Source: Aeromicrobium erythreum
GTDB taxonomy: Bacteria; Actinomycetota; Actinomycetes; Propionibacteriales; Nocardioidaceae
Reading direction: 5' to 3'
Assembly (NCBI RefSeq): GCF_001509405.1
Contig: NZ_CP011502.1
Location: 992,001-1,056,000 of the forward strand
Length of the DNA: 64,000 nucleotides
A model generated the notes under the pieces. The model worked only from the letters and a program-made list of their open reading frames with translations, ran no database searches and was not told where the DNA came from. The translations under genes were made by a program, and so were the position numbers. Every line of letters begins with the position of its first letter. Positions within the stretch are counted from its first letter, which is position 1. Of the stretch, positions 36,087-46,745 are shown in pieces.

Positions 36087-36734
36087 TCAGGCGGGGGGAG
36101 GAGAGCCGTACGTGGCGGGCTCCGCGCACAGGTCCGGGTGGGCGAGCACGGCCTCGACGAGCCCGGGGGACCCGCCCACGGTGAACCACGACGGGTCGAC
36201 GTCGGAGGCGATGCACCAGGCGTGGTCGGCGGGCCAGGTGAGCGACGCCTGCGGCAGGTCGGCGGGCCAGCCCGGTCGTGGTGGTCGGGCGCCCCAGACG
36301 CCGACGTCGGCGGCCTCGCCGATGAACAGCAGGTAGGCGCGCTCGCCCGCGAGGTCGGCGCGCGGCGCGTCGAGCACGGAGCGCTCGAAGGCCGGCGCGA
36401 CCTCCAACGGAGGCGGCTGACGGAACAGCCGGCCGAACAGGCGGTGCGGGTCCATCTCGGCGTAGACCCTCCCGCCGCCCTCCAGCTCGCCCCAGCCCTC
36501 CCACAGGGCGAACCAGCACCGCTCCGGCGTCGTGGTGTGCTCGGCGCCGAGGCGGGTCACGAGCGCCACGACGTCCGGGTCGGGGCGGTAGGGGTCGGCG
36601 TCCTCGCCGTCGAAGTGGACCGTGGCGTACGCGGGGAGGCCCGGCGGGCCCTGCGTGGCCAGCACCTCCCAGGGCGCGTCGGCGCGCACGATCCAGTCCG
36701 CCACGGACACGTCGGTCTCGTGGCGCAGGGTCAT
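36087..36734 (-). CDS. Hypothetical protein (215 aa)
   Basis: 215 residues starting MTLRHETDVSVADWIVRADA. Trp-rich and acidic, with CWFALWEGWGELEGGGRVY, YLLFIGEAADVGVW and WCIASDVDPSWFTVGGSP. No signal peptide or membrane segment. The closing half (WPADHAWCIASDVDPSWFTV) resembles actinobacterial hypothetical proteins of similar length, but I cannot name a domain. It lies 10 bases downstream of accE on the same strand and may be co-transcribed. The ATG is chosen because the N-terminal extension in the longer open frame is Arg/Pro-rich non-coding-like sequence. Confidence 0.7.
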   Translation of the reverse strand: MTLRHETDVSVADWIVRADAPWEVLATQGPPGLPAYATVHFDGEDADPYRPDPDVVALVTRLGAEHTTTPERCWFALWEGWGELEGGGRVYAEMDPHRLFGRLFRQPPPLEVAPAFERSVLDAPRADLAGERAYLLFIGEAADVGVWGARPPRPGWPADLPQASLTWPADHAWCIASDVDPSWFTVGGSPGLVEAVLAHPDLCAEPATYGSPPPA

Positions 36735-36744
36735 GCGACGGCCG

Positions 36745-37013
36745 TCAGGCCCAGGCGGAGCGTCGCCAGGCGTCGGGCCCCACGCGCAGCGGCGTGCGCG
36801 CCGCGCGGGAGGGGTGGCCCCACTCGCTGCGCGGCTTCGGGCCCGCTGCACTCGCGGCCGCGTGCGCCGCGGCGGCGTTGCGCGCCGCGACGACCGCCAC
36901 CAGGGCGGCGAGCTCCTCGGGCGTCAGGTCACCGCGGACCACCCGCAGCACCGGCGTGACCGGTGCGGCGGTGGTCTCGGTCCCCTCGTCCTCGGGGGTC
37001 GTCTCGCCGGCCA

Positions 37014-37014
<1 letters not shown>
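36745..37014 (-). CDS. accE: Acyl-CoA carboxylase epsilon subunit
   Basis: 89 residues. After an acidic, Thr-rich N-terminus come PVLRVVRGDLTPEELAALVA and VVAARNAAAA, the classic AccE/PccE core. The C-terminus RSEWGHPSRAARTPLRVGPD with WRRSAW is also typical. The epsilon subunit stabilises and activates the AccD/AccA holoenzyme in Actinobacteria. Its ATG overlaps the accD stop by one base (TGATG), so the two are coupled. Confidence 0.9.
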
Positions 37015-38606
<1,592 letters not shown>

Positions 38607-38657
38607 GAGGGTCAGAGTAGCGAGGGACGGCCTTCCGCGTTGTGTGAGGCTTGCCGC

Positions 38658-39503
38658 ATGGACGCCTCGACCTCCGCCCCGACTCCTGCCTCGGCTGCCG
38701 GCACGCCGACCCCCGACCGGCCCCTGCTCGACGTCGAGGAGCTGCGGCGTGCGCTGCTCGTCGGCGGCGGGCTGTGGACCGCGGTCGAGGTGTCGAGCAC
38801 CACCGCGAGCACCAACGCCGACGTGGTCGCCGCCGTCGCCGAGGGTGCGCCCGAGGGTCTCGTCGTCACCACGGAGCACCAGACGGCCGGGCGCGGCCGG
38901 CTCGACCGACGCTGGGAGGCGCCCCCGCGCTCGGGCCTGGTGGTCTCCGTCCTGCTGCGCCCCGACGCCGTGGCGCTGCCGCAGTGGACGTGGCTGCCGC
39001 TGCTCGCGGGCATCGCTGTCGACCTCACGGCCCGCGACTGCGGGGTCGCGTCGGGGCTGAAGTGGCCCAACGACGTGCTCGTCGACGGGCGCAAGCTCTG
39101 CGGGATCCTCGTCGAGCGGGCGGAGGGGCCCGCCGGCGCCGCCGCCGTGCTCGGCATCGGAATCAACCTGACCCTGACGCGGGAGGAGCTGCCCGTGCCG
39201 ACGGCCACGTCCTTCGCGCTCGCGGGCGCGGCCACCACCGACCGCGGCGTGGTGCTGCAGATCCTGCTCGGCCACCTGGAGCGTCTCTACCGGCGCTGGG
39301 TCGCCGGTGCCGGCGACCCGACCCTGCTGCGCGCCGACTACCTCGAGCGCTGCGTCACGCTCGGCTCGACCGTCCAGGTGGACCTGCCCGACGGGTCCGT
39401 GCTGCGGGGACGAGCCGACGACGTCGACCCCCTGGGTCGTCTGGTGGTCGCCGGACGTGCGATCAGCGCCGGCGACGTCACGCACGTGCGGCCCGCGCCC
39501 TGA
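38658..39503 (+). CDS. birA: Biotin-[acetyl-CoA-carboxylase] ligase
   Basis: 281 residues. The catalytic core shows [14 protein letters not shown], the biotinyl-AMP loop [40 protein letters not shown] and LGIGINL. The C-terminal SH3-like domain ([27 protein letters not shown]) is present, while the DNA-binding domain of E. coli BirA is absent, so this is a class I ligase without repressor role. An unusual Ala/Pro/Thr-rich N-terminus of about 25 residues precedes the core. Function in context: biotinylating the AccA alpha chain encoded at 31924. Confidence 0.95.
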   Translation: MDASTSAPTPASAAGTPTPDRPLLDVEELRRALLVGGGLWTAVEVSSTTASTNADVVAAVAEGAPEGLVVTTEHQTAGRGRLDRRWEAPPRSGLVVSVLLRPDAVALPQWTWLPLLAGIAVDLTARDCGVASGLKWPNDVLVDGRKLCGILVERAEGPAGAAAVLGIGINLTLTREELPVPTATSFALAGAATTDRGVVLQILLGHLERLYRRWVAGAGDPTLLRADYLERCVTLGSTVQVDLPDGSVLRGRADDVDPLGRLVVAGRAISAGDVTHVRPAP

Positions 39504-39575
39504 GCGGCCGGAGACCCGCCCGTCAGGAGCCGTGATCCCTCCCGGTGCCCGGGCCCGCCGTGGGAGGATTCGGGC

Positions 39576-40082
39576 ATGGCGCTCTCCCGCAAGTTCATGA
39601 TGGACGGCGAACAGGTCGTCACCACGACGCGCACCCACGTCAAGGTCCTGTTCGTCCCGCTGGTCATCCTGCTCGCCGTCGCGTTCGCGGGCAGCTTCCT
39701 CGCGGCCAGGGCGGGCGGCTCCGGCGACGGCTACGTCCGGTGGGCCGTCGTGGCGATCGCGGTCGTCGTCGTGCTGTGGGGGAGCGTGCTGCCGTTCCTG
39801 CGCTGGCTGTCGTGGACCTACAGCCTCACCACGCAGCGCCTCGTCGAGCAGAAGGGCATCCTCACCCGCGAGGGTCGGGTCATCCCGCTCAGCCGGATCA
39901 ACGACGTCTCCTACGAGAAGAACCTCAACGACCGGATCCTCGGCTGCGGCACGCTCATCATCCACAACGCGAGCGAGGAGGCCGGCCTCGAGCTGCGCGA
40001 CATCCCGCACGTCGAGTCCTTCCACCGCCAGGTCAGCGACCTCGTGTTCGCCGCGCACCGGGGGAGCGATGAGTCGGTCTGA
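39576..40082 (+). CDS. PH-domain (bPH2/DUF304) membrane protein
   Basis: 168 residues. Two transmembrane segments ([20 protein letters not shown] and [18 protein letters not shown]) are followed by a bacterial PH-like domain: [36 protein letters not shown], then [21 protein letters not shown]. The equivalent gene in mycobacteria (Rv3278c) also lies by birA. Role unknown. GAGGAT 6 bases before the ATG is a weak -10. Its 3' end overlaps the adenylate cyclase gene by 14 bases. Confidence 0.88.
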   Translation: MALSRKFMMDGEQVVTTTRTHVKVLFVPLVILLAVAFAGSFLAARAGGSGDGYVRWAVVAIAVVVVLWGSVLPFLRWLSWTYSLTTQRLVEQKGILTREGRVIPLSRINDVSYEKNLNDRILGCGTLIIHNASEEAGLELRDIPHVESFHRQVSDLVFAAHRGSDESV

Positions 40083-41076
40083 CCTGCGTGACGAGCTCGC
40101 CCGGCTGATCCTCCACGAGGGGATGGACCTCACCGGCGAGCAGGTCGCCGAGCAGGCGGGGCTCGACCTCGACCGCGCCGAGCGGCTCTGGCGCTCGCTC
40201 GGCTTCGCCGACAGCGGCGACGTCCCCGCCTACGGCGAGCACGACGTCGCGGCCGCGCGCCTCGTCGCCGCCGCGTTCGACGAGGGGTTGCTCGAGGAGC
40301 GCACCATCTTCCGCATGACGCGAGCGCTCGGCCAGACGCTCGCCCGACTCGCGGACTGGGAGGTGCAGACGATCGTCGACCAGGTCGAGGCCGACGTCGA
40401 CGCCGGTCGCGCGAGCAGCCGGCTCGAGAGCGCGGTCGCGATCGCCGAGCACGTCGCCCCCGGCTTCGACCGGCTGCTGCTCTACGCGTGGCGGCGCCAC
40501 CTCGCGGCGGCCGCCGGCCGGCTCGAGGCGCTCGGCGCGGTCGACGCGGAGCTGCTGTCGACCACCATGAGCATCGGCTTCGCCGACCTCTCCAGGTTCA
40601 CGGCCATGACCAACACGCTGAGCGACGTACGCCTCGGTGAGCTGGTCGAGAACTTCGAGACCCGGTGCACCGACGTCGTCACGTCGCGGGACGGTCGTGT
40701 CATCAAGGCGCTCGGTGACGCCGTCCTCTTCGTCAACCCCGACCCGCGCGAGGCGACGCTCACCGCCCTGGAGCTGGTGGCGAACATCGGGTCGCGCGAC
40801 GACCTGCCCGACGTCCGGGTGGGCCTCGCGACCGGCTCGGTCATCAGCCGCCTGGGCGACGTGTTCGGCCCGCCCGTCAACCTCGCTGCGCGGCTGTCGC
40901 ACGTCGCGCGAAGCAACCGGGTCCTCGTCGACGACGCCACGGCGGCCGACCTGACCGACGAGGAGTTCGAGATGCGGACCCTGCCGCCACGGCCGCTGCG
41001 CGGGTTCGGGAACGTCTCGCCGATCACCGTCAGCCGGCGTCGCGCGTTCCGGCCCCGCACCGTCAGGCGCTGGTAG
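40069..41076 (+). CDS. Class III adenylate cyclase with N-terminal regulatory domain (Rv1264-like)
   Basis: 335 residues. The N-terminal helical half (about 1-165) resembles the autoinhibitory pH-sensing domain of mycobacterial Rv1264. The C-terminal cyclase domain has both metal-binding Asp ([21 protein letters not shown]), the purine-specifying Lys in VIKALGD and Asp in [14 protein letters not shown], and the transition-state Asn and Arg in NLAARL. All are present, so it should be an active adenylate cyclase making cAMP. No transmembrane segment is seen. It overlaps the PH-domain gene, so the two are likely co-expressed; a cyclase at this birA-purK position is not part of the mycobacterial order. 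Confidence 0.93.
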   Translation: MSRSDLRDELARLILHEGMDLTGEQVAEQAGLDLDRAERLWRSLGFADSGDVPAYGEHDVAAARLVAAAFDEGLLEERTIFRMTRALGQTLARLADWEVQTIVDQVEADVDAGRASSRLESAVAIAEHVAPGFDRLLLYAWRRHLAAAAGRLEALGAVDAELLSTTMSIGFADLSRFTAMTNTLSDVRLGELVENFETRCTDVVTSRDGRVIKALGDAVLFVNPDPREATLTALELVANIGSRDDLPDVRVGLATGSVISRLGDVFGPPVNLAARLSHVARSNRVLVDDATAADLTDEEFEMRTLPPRPLRGFGNVSPITVSRRRAFRPRTVRRW

Positions 41077-41107
41077 GACCGCGTCCGACGGTCGATATCC
41101 TGCGGGC

Positions 41108-42253
41108 ATGTCGCTGACACCGCACCTCGCCGTCGTCGGGGGCGGCCAGCTCGCCCGCATGATGCAGGTCCCGGCCGTCGCGCTGGGCCTGCGGATCCGG
41201 CTGCTGGCCGAGGGCCCCGACGTCTCCGCAGCCCAGGTGGTGCCCGACCACCTCGTCGGCGACCACACCGACCTCGACGACCTGCGCGCCGTCTGCGCGG
41301 GCAGCCCGGTCGTCACGTTCGACCACGAGCACGTCCCGCCGGAGCACCTGCGGGCGCTCGAGGCCGAAGGTCACGCGCCGCGGCCCGGGCCCGACGCCCT
41401 GCTCTACGCGCAGGACAAGGGCGAGATGCGCGTGCGGCTGAGCGTCCTCGGGCTGCCGTGCCCGCTCTTCCTGCTCCTCCCCGGCGACGTCGAGGAGGCC
41501 CTCGAGGAGCTCGCGGACTTCGGCTACCCGGCCGTGCTGAAGACGACCCGCGGCGGGTACGACGGCAAGGGCGTGTGGGTGGTGCGCAGCGCCGACGACG
41601 CGGCCGAGGTCCTCGCCACGGCGTTCGCCGAGGGACGGGAGATCCTGGCCGAGGAGCTCGTCGACTTCCGCCGCGAACTCAGCGCCCAGGTGGCCCGCAC
41701 CCCGTCGGGTGACGTCGTCGCCTACCCCGTCGTGCAGTCGACCCAGGTCGACGGCATCTGCAAGGAGGTCGTCGCACCGGCGCCCGACCTCGATCCCGCG
41801 CTCGCGCAGGAGGCCACCGACGTCGCCGTCCGCGTGGCGGAGCAGCTCGGCGTCACGGGCATGCTCGCCGTCGAGCTGTTCGAGACCGCCGACGGACGCG
41901 TGCTCGTCAACGAGCTGGCGATGCGTCCGCACAACACCGGCCACTGGAGCATCGACGGTGCCGCCACGAGCCAGTTCGAGAACCACCTGCGGGCCGTGCT
42001 CGACCTGCCCCTCGGCCCCACGACCCCGCACCACGCGTGGACGGTCATGGTCAACGTGCTCGGCGGCGCCGTGCAGGACCTCGAGGCCCAGGAGGCCGTC
42101 GTGCTCAGCGCCGTCCCGCACGCCAAGGTGCATCTCTACGGCAAGGGCGTGAAGCCCGGGCGCAAGGTCGGGCACGTCACCGTCACCGGCGACCACCTCG
42201 ACACCGTCCTCGCCGACGCCCGCCGCGCCGGCGCCCTCCTCCAGGACGGCTGA
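41108..42253 (+). CDS. purK: 5-(carboxyamino)imidazole ribonucleotide synthase
   Basis: 381 residues. ATP-grasp enzyme converting AIR, bicarbonate and ATP to N5-CAIR in purine synthesis. Motifs: AVVGGGQLARMMQVPAVALG, VVTFDHEHVPPEHLRALE, YPAVLKTTRGGYDGKGVWVV (ATP grasp), and NELAMRPHNTGHWSIDGA. The ATG lies 6 bases after TATCCT (41096-41101). purE, its partner for the next step, follows only after a gene-free repeat block of about 870 bases. Confidence 0.97.
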   Translation: MSLTPHLAVVGGGQLARMMQVPAVALGLRIRLLAEGPDVSAAQVVPDHLVGDHTDLDDLRAVCAGSPVVTFDHEHVPPEHLRALEAEGHAPRPGPDALLYAQDKGEMRVRLSVLGLPCPLFLLLPGDVEEALEELADFGYPAVLKTTRGGYDGKGVWVVRSADDAAEVLATAFAEGREILAEELVDFRRELSAQVARTPSGDVVAYPVVQSTQVDGICKEVVAPAPDLDPALAQEATDVAVRVAEQLGVTGMLAVELFETADGRVLVNELAMRPHNTGHWSIDGAATSQFENHLRAVLDLPLGPTTPHHAWTVMVNVLGGAVQDLEAQEAVVLSAVPHAKVHLYGKGVKPGRKVGHVTVTGDHLDTVLADARRAGALLQDG

Positions 42254-42484
42254 GTCCTTCGGTCCGGCTGCCGCAGGGGGTCTGGGTTTGCTGATGCGCA
42301 GCCTGCCGAGGCTTGTGGTTGCTGGTGCGCTGCCTCGGCTGGTGCTGGAGTCGGTTTCCGAAAGGGCCTCGACCGGCAGCGGGCCTGGGGGCGGCTTCGG
42401 GTCTCGGGGTCTGGTCTGAGCTTGCCCTCGACGCAAGGTTCTTCGTTTCTGCGTTCTTGACCCACCGTTCTGCGTTCGCGCGTC

Positions 42485-42540
42485 CTATCGGTGGATCTGC
42501 AACCGCAGGAGCCGTTCTGCGGTTGAAGATCCACCGATAG
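42485..42540. repeat. 56-base two-part hairpin
   Basis: CTATCGGTGGATC (42485-42497) pairs with GATCCACCGATAG (42528-42540), and CAACCGCAG (42500-42508) with CTGCGGTTG (42517-42525). A relative of this element lies at 35976-36068. Confidence 0.85.
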
Positions 42541-42561
42541 TGGGCTGGCGGCGCGAAAGTC

Positions 42562-42597
42562 TCTGCGTTCGTGTCGCCCTGGCGACACGAACGCAGA
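42562..42597. repeat. Perfect 17-bp stem, 2-base-loop hairpin
   Basis: TCTGCGTTCGTGTCGCC, loop CT, and the exact complementary arm. This is a near-ideal cruciform or RNA hairpin inside the purK-purE block. It has no T-run and lies about 310 bases past purK, so it could end purK transcription but is not a standard terminator. Confidence 0.85.
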
Positions 42598-42836
42598 ATC
42601 TTGCGTCGCCCCAACGCAAAGGGCGCCCAAGATTCTGCCTTTCGACGCCGAAGGTCGAACGCTTCTGCGTTCACGACGGGATCCCGTAACAAGCGCAGCA
42701 TCCTCGAACCCCAGTGCACGAACGCAGCATCGTGGGTCCACCCCGTGCCCAACCCACAGCCCGAGACCCCAGACCAGCGCCGCCGCCAGCCGCCCGGTCG
42801 AGGCCCTTTCGGAAACCAGACACAGCGAAGGCCGAG

Positions 42837-43045
42837 GCAGCGCACCAGCGAGCCCGGACTCCCTGCGGCAGCGCAGCAGCAGGTCCAGACCCCCTGCGGC
42901 AGCGCACCAGCAAGCCCGGACCCCCTGCGGCAGCGCAGCAGCAGGTCCGGACCCCCTGCGGCCGCGCAGCAGCAAGCCCAGCCCCCTGCGGCCGCGCAGC
43001 ACCGAGCCCAGGCCCCCTGCGGCAGTGCAGCAGCAGGACGAGACC
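42837..43045 (+). repeat. 31-base tandem repeat, about 6.7 copies
   Basis: Units start at 42837, 42868, 42899, 42930, 42961 (30 bases), 42991 and 43022 (partial). Consensus begins GCAGCGCAGCAGCAGG and ends CCCCCTGCG. Copies alternate between two sub-types (CACCAGC(A/G)AGCCC and CAGCAGCAGGTCC), suggesting a 62-base higher-order duplication. Confidence 0.85.
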
Positions 43046-43125
43046 GACGGACCACGCACCGCCGGCCCCGTTCGGTGGAGAAGTCACCTCGAGGGGGGAG
43101 GAGGCTCGGCGGTAGGGTCGGCGTC

Positions 43126-43620
43126 ATGAGCGCTCAGCCCCGCGTGGGCATCGTCATGGGGTCGGACTCGGACTGGCCGGTCATGGAGGCCGCGGCCCTC
43201 GCCTGCCAGGAGATGGGGATCGCCTACGAGGCCGACGTGGTCTCGGCGCACCGCATGCCCGACGAGATGCTGGCCTACGGGCGCGATGCCCACACCCGCG
43301 GCCTCGAGGTGATCGTGGCCGGTGCCGGCGGCGCCGCGCACCTGCCCGGCATGCTGGCCGCCGTCACGCCGCTGCCCGTCATCGGCGTCCCGGTGCCGCT
43401 GCGCTACCTCGACGGCATGGACTCCCTGCTGTCGATCGTCCAGATGCCCGCCGGCGTGCCCGTCGCGACCGTCTCGATCGGCAACGCCCGCAACGCGGGC
43501 CTGCTGGCCGCACGTATCCTCGCGGTCGGCGACCCCGAGCTCACGCAGCGCGTGCTCGACTTCCAGGACGCCCTCGCGGAGGCCGCGCGCGCCAAGGGTG
43601 CCGCCATCCGCGACCGCTGA
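43126..43620 (+). CDS. purE: N5-CAIR mutase
   Basis: 164 residues, the class I PurE length. It converts N5-CAIR from PurK to CAIR. Motifs: [67 protein letters not shown], and [19 protein letters not shown]. The ATG is 7 bases after TAGGGT (43113-43118), so purE has its own leaderless promoter despite its pathway partner purK lying upstream. Confidence 0.97.
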   Translation: MSAQPRVGIVMGSDSDWPVMEAAALACQEMGIAYEADVVSAHRMPDEMLAYGRDAHTRGLEVIVAGAGGAAHLPGMLAAVTPLPVIGVPVPLRYLDGMDSLLSIVQMPAGVPVATVSIGNARNAGLLAARILAVGDPELTQRVLDFQDALAEAARAKGAAIRDR

Positions 43621-43631
43621 CCCGGCTCGTC

Positions 43632-43657
43632 CCCCCGTCTCGTCATGAGACGCGGGG
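43632..43657. terminator. Bidirectional terminator between purE and mqo
   Basis: CCCC-CGTCTC pairs with GAGACG-(C bulge)-GGGG around a 5-base loop between convergent genes. Confidence 0.55.
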
Positions 43658-43671
43658 ACGGCCGGAGGGGC

Positions 43672-45189
43672 TCAGGCCTGGGCGAGGCCCAGCGAGCGGT
43701 CCGTCCAGGTCTTCAGGTCCGAGTAGAGCGTCGGGTTGTCGCCCAGCGACACCCCGTACGACGGCACGATCTCCTTGAGCTGCGGGCGCCAGCCGTCGAT
43801 CTGGCCGGGGAAGCAGCGCTCGAGCACGTCGAGCATGGCCGCGACGGCGGTCGACGCGCCGGGCGATGCACCCAGCAGACCCGCAATGGTGCCGTCGGAG
43901 GCGTTGACGACCGTCGTGCCGAACTCGAGCGAGCCGCCGAAGCGACCCTTCTTGCGGACCACCTGCACGCGCTGGCCGGCCGTGATCAGCTCCCAGTCGC
44001 CCTCCTCGGCGAGCGGGGCGAAGACCTGCAGGTCCTGGACCTTGCGACCGCGCGACTTCGCGAGCTCGAGCACCAGGTACTTGATGAGGCCCCACGACGT
44101 CACGCCGACGGCGGCCATCGGCATCAGGTTGTGCGGGCGCACCGACAGCGGAAGGTCGGTGAAGGAGCCCTCCTTGAGGAACTTGGGCGTCCAGCCGGCG
44201 TACGGGCCGAACAACAGCGAGCGCTGCCCGCCGATCACGCGCGTGTCGAGGTGCGGCACCGACATCGGCGGCGCGCCGACGGCGGCCATGCCGTAGACCT
44301 TCGCCTCGTGCTTGGCGGTGACCGTCTCGTCGAGGCAGCGGATGAACTCGCCGCTGACGGGGAAGCCGGCGAAGCCCTTGATCTCCTCGATGCCCGCCTT
44401 CTGCAGCAGCTGGATGGCGCCACCGCCGGCGCCGACGAAGACGAACTTCGCCGAGATCCAGATCGTGCGACCGTCGTCGAGGTCCTTGACCTTGACGCGC
44501 CACGTGCCGTCGGTGTCGCGCTTGAGGCCCTTGACCTGGTGGCGGTAGCGGATGTCCGCGCCCTGGCTCGACAGGTTCCCGAGCAGCTGCGCGGTGAGCG
44601 AGCCGAAGTCGACGTCGGTGCCGTGGTCGGTCCAGCTGACCGCGACGTCCTCGGACGGGTCGCGACCCTCGGCCATCAGCGGGAGGCGGCGGGCGAACTC
44701 GTCGTGGTCGTGCACCCACTCCAGGCCCGCGAAGAGCGGGTGGCCGGCGAGTGCGTCGTAGCGCTTGCGCAGGTAGTCGACGTTCTCCGTGCCGCGCACG
44801 AAGCTGACGTGGGGGACGGGGTTGATGAACGACGACGGGTCCTTGAGCAGACCGTTGTCGACCCCGTGGGCCCAGAACTGGCGCGAGAGCTGGAACTGCT
44901 CGTTGACCGTGATGGCCTTGGAGACGTCGACGCCGCCGTCGGCGGTCTTCGGCGTGTAGTTGAGCTCGCAGAGCGCGGAGTGGCCGGTGCCGGCGTTGTT
45001 CCACGGGCCGGAGCTCTCCAGGCCGGGCTGGTCCAGCCGCTCTAGCAGCGTCATCGACCAGTCGGGCTGCAGCGACTTCAGCAGCGAGCCGAGCGTGGCG
45101 CTCATGATCCCGGCGCCCACGAGGAGCACGTCGGTCGTGATGCGCTCGGGGGTGGCGGACGGGCGGGTGGCGGGGGTGGGCGAGTTCAA
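43672..45189 (-). CDS. mqo: Malate:quinone oxidoreductase
   Basis: About 505 residues. FAD-dependent membrane-associated oxidation of malate to oxaloacetate, feeding quinones. Motifs: [20 protein letters not shown] (FAD Rossmann), [52 protein letters not shown], and C-terminal [19 protein letters not shown]. The TTG at 45189 is preferred because CAGGAGACC lies 7 bases upstream; the longer GTG start at 45216 would place the ribosome site inside the gene. Convergent with purE. Confidence 0.95.
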   Translation of the reverse strand: MNSPTPATRPSATPERITTDVLLVGAGIMSATLGSLLKSLQPDWSMTLLERLDQPGLESSGPWNNAGTGHSALCELNYTPKTADGGVDVSKAITVNEQFQLSRQFWAHGVDNGLLKDPSSFINPVPHVSFVRGTENVDYLRKRYDALAGHPLFAGLEWVHDHDEFARRLPLMAEGRDPSEDVAVSWTDHGTDVDFGSLTAQLLGNLSSQGADIRYRHQVKGLKRDTDGTWRVKVKDLDDGRTIWISAKFVFVGAGGGAIQLLQKAGIEEIKGFAGFPVSGEFIRCLDETVTAKHEAKVYGMAAVGAPPMSVPHLDTRVIGGQRSLLFGPYAGWTPKFLKEGSFTDLPLSVRPHNLMPMAAVGVTSWGLIKYLVLELAKSRGRKVQDLQVFAPLAEEGDWELITAGQRVQVVRKKGRFGGSLEFGTTVVNASDGTIAGLLGASPGASTAVAAMLDVLERCFPGQIDGWRPQLKEIVPSYGVSLGDNPTLYSDLKTWTDRSLGLAQA

Positions 45190-45351
45190 CGCAAGGTCTC
45201 CTGGTGTCAGGGGCACCGACGTGGTCGACGTCTGCAGCGCCTTCCAGGGTCTCTCGTACCGGGGGTACGGGGCGAGTCGAAACGGTGTGACATGGTCGTG
45301 ATCGGGTGTGATCTTCGTCGCTCCCGCGGTCCGCGTGGTGCGGCGGAGGTG

Positions 45352-45981
45352 TCAGTAGAGCTGCGCCTGGTAGCCGGGACCCTCGTAGTAGGCGCGGACC
45401 TCCTCGAGCGTCTGGTCCGAGCGCTCGAGCGCGTGCGCGATCTCCGAGCGCGACGGCACGGCGTCGGGGTGCCAGGTGTCCGGCTCCCAGAGGTGGGAGC
45501 GCAGGAACGCCTTCGAGCAGTGGAAGAACACCTGCTCGACGCTGACCTCGCAGACCAGCACCGGCCGGTGCCCGCGCACGACGAGGGCGTCGACGTAGGC
45601 CGGCGGGTCGTCGTCGGTGCGCAGCAGCCGGGCGGTGCCGTTGACGCGCAGCGTGTCGCCGCGTCCCGGCACGACCGACAGCAGCCCGACGTGCGGGTTC
45701 GCGAGCACGTTCACGTACCCGTCGGCCCGGCGGTTCCCAGGTCGCTCCGCGATCGCCAGGGTGTGCTTGTCGACGACGTGCACCAGCGACCCGGCGGGGT
45801 CGCCCTTGGGCGAGACGTCGCAGGTGCCGTCGGCGCCGGAGGTCGCGAGCAGGCAGAACGGCGACGCCTCCAGCCAGGCGACGTGCTCGGGGTGGAGCCG
45901 CTGGCGGTCCTTCGCGGCCGCGCGCGGCATCGGTGCGCCGAGAACGGCGCGCAGCTCGTCGACGTCGTGGATGCGTCCCAT
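45352..45981 (-). CDS. Pyridoxamine 5'-phosphate oxidase-type FMN-binding protein
   Basis: 209 residues. Split-barrel flavoprotein fold: SPFCLLATSGADGTCDVSPKGDPAG, VVDKHTLAIAERPGNRRADGYVNVLANPHVGLL, VNGTARLLRTDDDP and VEQVFFHCSKAFLRS. The last motif is typical of the MSMEG_1061-type FMN/PPOX family. The natural substrate is unknown. The ATG at 45981 is chosen over the GTG 9 bases earlier because TAGGGT lies exactly 7 bases upstream and the GTG falls inside that element. Confidence 0.88.
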   Translation of the reverse strand: MGRIHDVDELRAVLGAPMPRAAAKDRQRLHPEHVAWLEASPFCLLATSGADGTCDVSPKGDPAGSLVHVVDKHTLAIAERPGNRRADGYVNVLANPHVGLLSVVPGRGDTLRVNGTARLLRTDDDPPAYVDALVVRGHRPVLVCEVSVEQVFFHCSKAFLRSHLWEPDTWHPDAVPSRSEIAHALERSDQTLEEVRAYYEGPGYQAQLY

Positions 45982-46032
45982 GCCGGCCACCCTAGGACGA
46001 CCGGGGGCCGGTCCAGGAGCCGCTCGCGCGAC

Positions 46033-46623
46033 TCAGTGGTCGCGGATGAAGGACGTGACGCGGGTGAGCGTGGGCGTGCGGGGCGCCGAGCCGAAGCCGA
46101 AGCGGACCGGCGGGTCGACGGGGGCGAGCGGGCCGAGGTCCTTGCCGTCCCAGGTGATCGTCGCGGCCTCGACGCGCCACGCGTCGGAGGCGGCGTACCA
46201 CTCCGTCCGGCCCTGGCCCGCGGTGCCGTGGGTGCGCACGCCCGGCATGACCCGCCGGGCGATCGGGTCGCAGAGCCGGGCCCACGCCTCGAGCCGTCCG
46301 AGCGGCCCGGGCACGGCCTGCAGGAGCCAGCCGATGGGCGCGCGCACGCCCGGGGTCCAGTGCGCCTCCAGCGGACCGGCGAGGATGCCCCAGCCGTCGA
46401 CGGCGACGGGCACGATCCGGACGTCGTCGAAGGTGTAGGTGGCCGAGACGAGGTCGGCGATCCGTTCGTCCGGCGCGAGCAGGACGCGGTGGCCGTCGGG
46501 CCGCTCGACCATCGCGTCGGCGAAGGCACCGTAGGGGCTGTGGTCCCAGATGCCCACGACGACGCGGGTGCCGCTCGCGGTGCCGAGGCCGGTGATGTGT
46601 CCGTCGAAGCGCTGGGTGGTCAC
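46033..46623 (-). CDS. Hypothetical protein (196 aa)
   Basis: 196 residues from a GTG preceded, at 6 bases, by CACACT. It begins with beta strands [35 protein letters not shown] and continues with [14 protein letters not shown] and a Trp-rich second half ([38 protein letters not shown]). No membrane or enzyme signature is seen. I cannot name a family. It is adjacent to, and divergent from, fadE25 with the operator-bearing 46624-46745 gap between them. Confidence 0.7.
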   Translation of the reverse strand: MTTQRFDGHITGLGTASGTRVVVGIWDHSPYGAFADAMVERPDGHRVLLAPDERIADLVSATYTFDDVRIVPVAVDGWGILAGPLEAHWTPGVRAPIGWLLQAVPGPLGRLEAWARLCDPIARRVMPGVRTHGTAGQGRTEWYAASDAWRVEAATITWDGKDLGPLAPVDPPVRFGFGSAPRTPTLTRVTSFIRDH

Positions 46624-46685
46624 GGCACCAGTGTGGGCGACCCCACCGGACCCGGCAGCCTGGGTCGTGGCACGCCGACGTACGA

Positions 46686-46705
46686 TTAGTAGGTCGTCCA
46701 ACTAA
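46686..46705. promoter_or_regulatory. TetR-like palindromic operator at the fadE25 promoter
   Basis: TTAGTAGGTCGTCCAACTAA is a 20-base imperfect palindrome (TTAGT...ACTAA arms, GG..CG..CC core; 16 of 20 positions symmetric). It abuts TACGAT (46681-46686), a possible -10, in the gap before the acyl-CoA dehydrogenase. Confidence 0.6.
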
Positions 46706-46745
46706 ACATGAGCGTTGTCTCACCCAGGGATTCGGAGCCGTAGCC

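Larger units (their letters stand above)
42254..43125. repeat. Repeat-rich gene-free block between purK and purE
   Basis: 872 bases with no convincing gene. A long-range inverted repeat frames it: 42321-42339 is the exact complement of 42831-42849 (19 bases), and 42353-42376 of 42794-42817 (24 bases). Inside are two hairpins (42485-42540, 42562-42597) and scattered TTCTGCGTTC motifs (42447, 42468 and others) with their complements. The right arm ends in 31-base tandem repeats (42837-43045), with one diverged reverse copy near 42270-42300. The open frames across it are Pro/Arg/Gln-rich repeat translations. The purE promoter (TAGGGT, 43113-43118) closes the interval. Confidence 0.8.

Noticed and set aside
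42837..43045. Possible CRISPR array
   Set aside because: Units of 31 bases follow one another directly with no unique spacers, and there are no cas genes; it is a simple tandem repeat.
42254..43620. 349-aa frame reading through the repeat block into purE
   Set aside because: The upstream part is repeat-derived Pro/Gln/Arg sequence; purE has its own ATG with a TAGGGT box.
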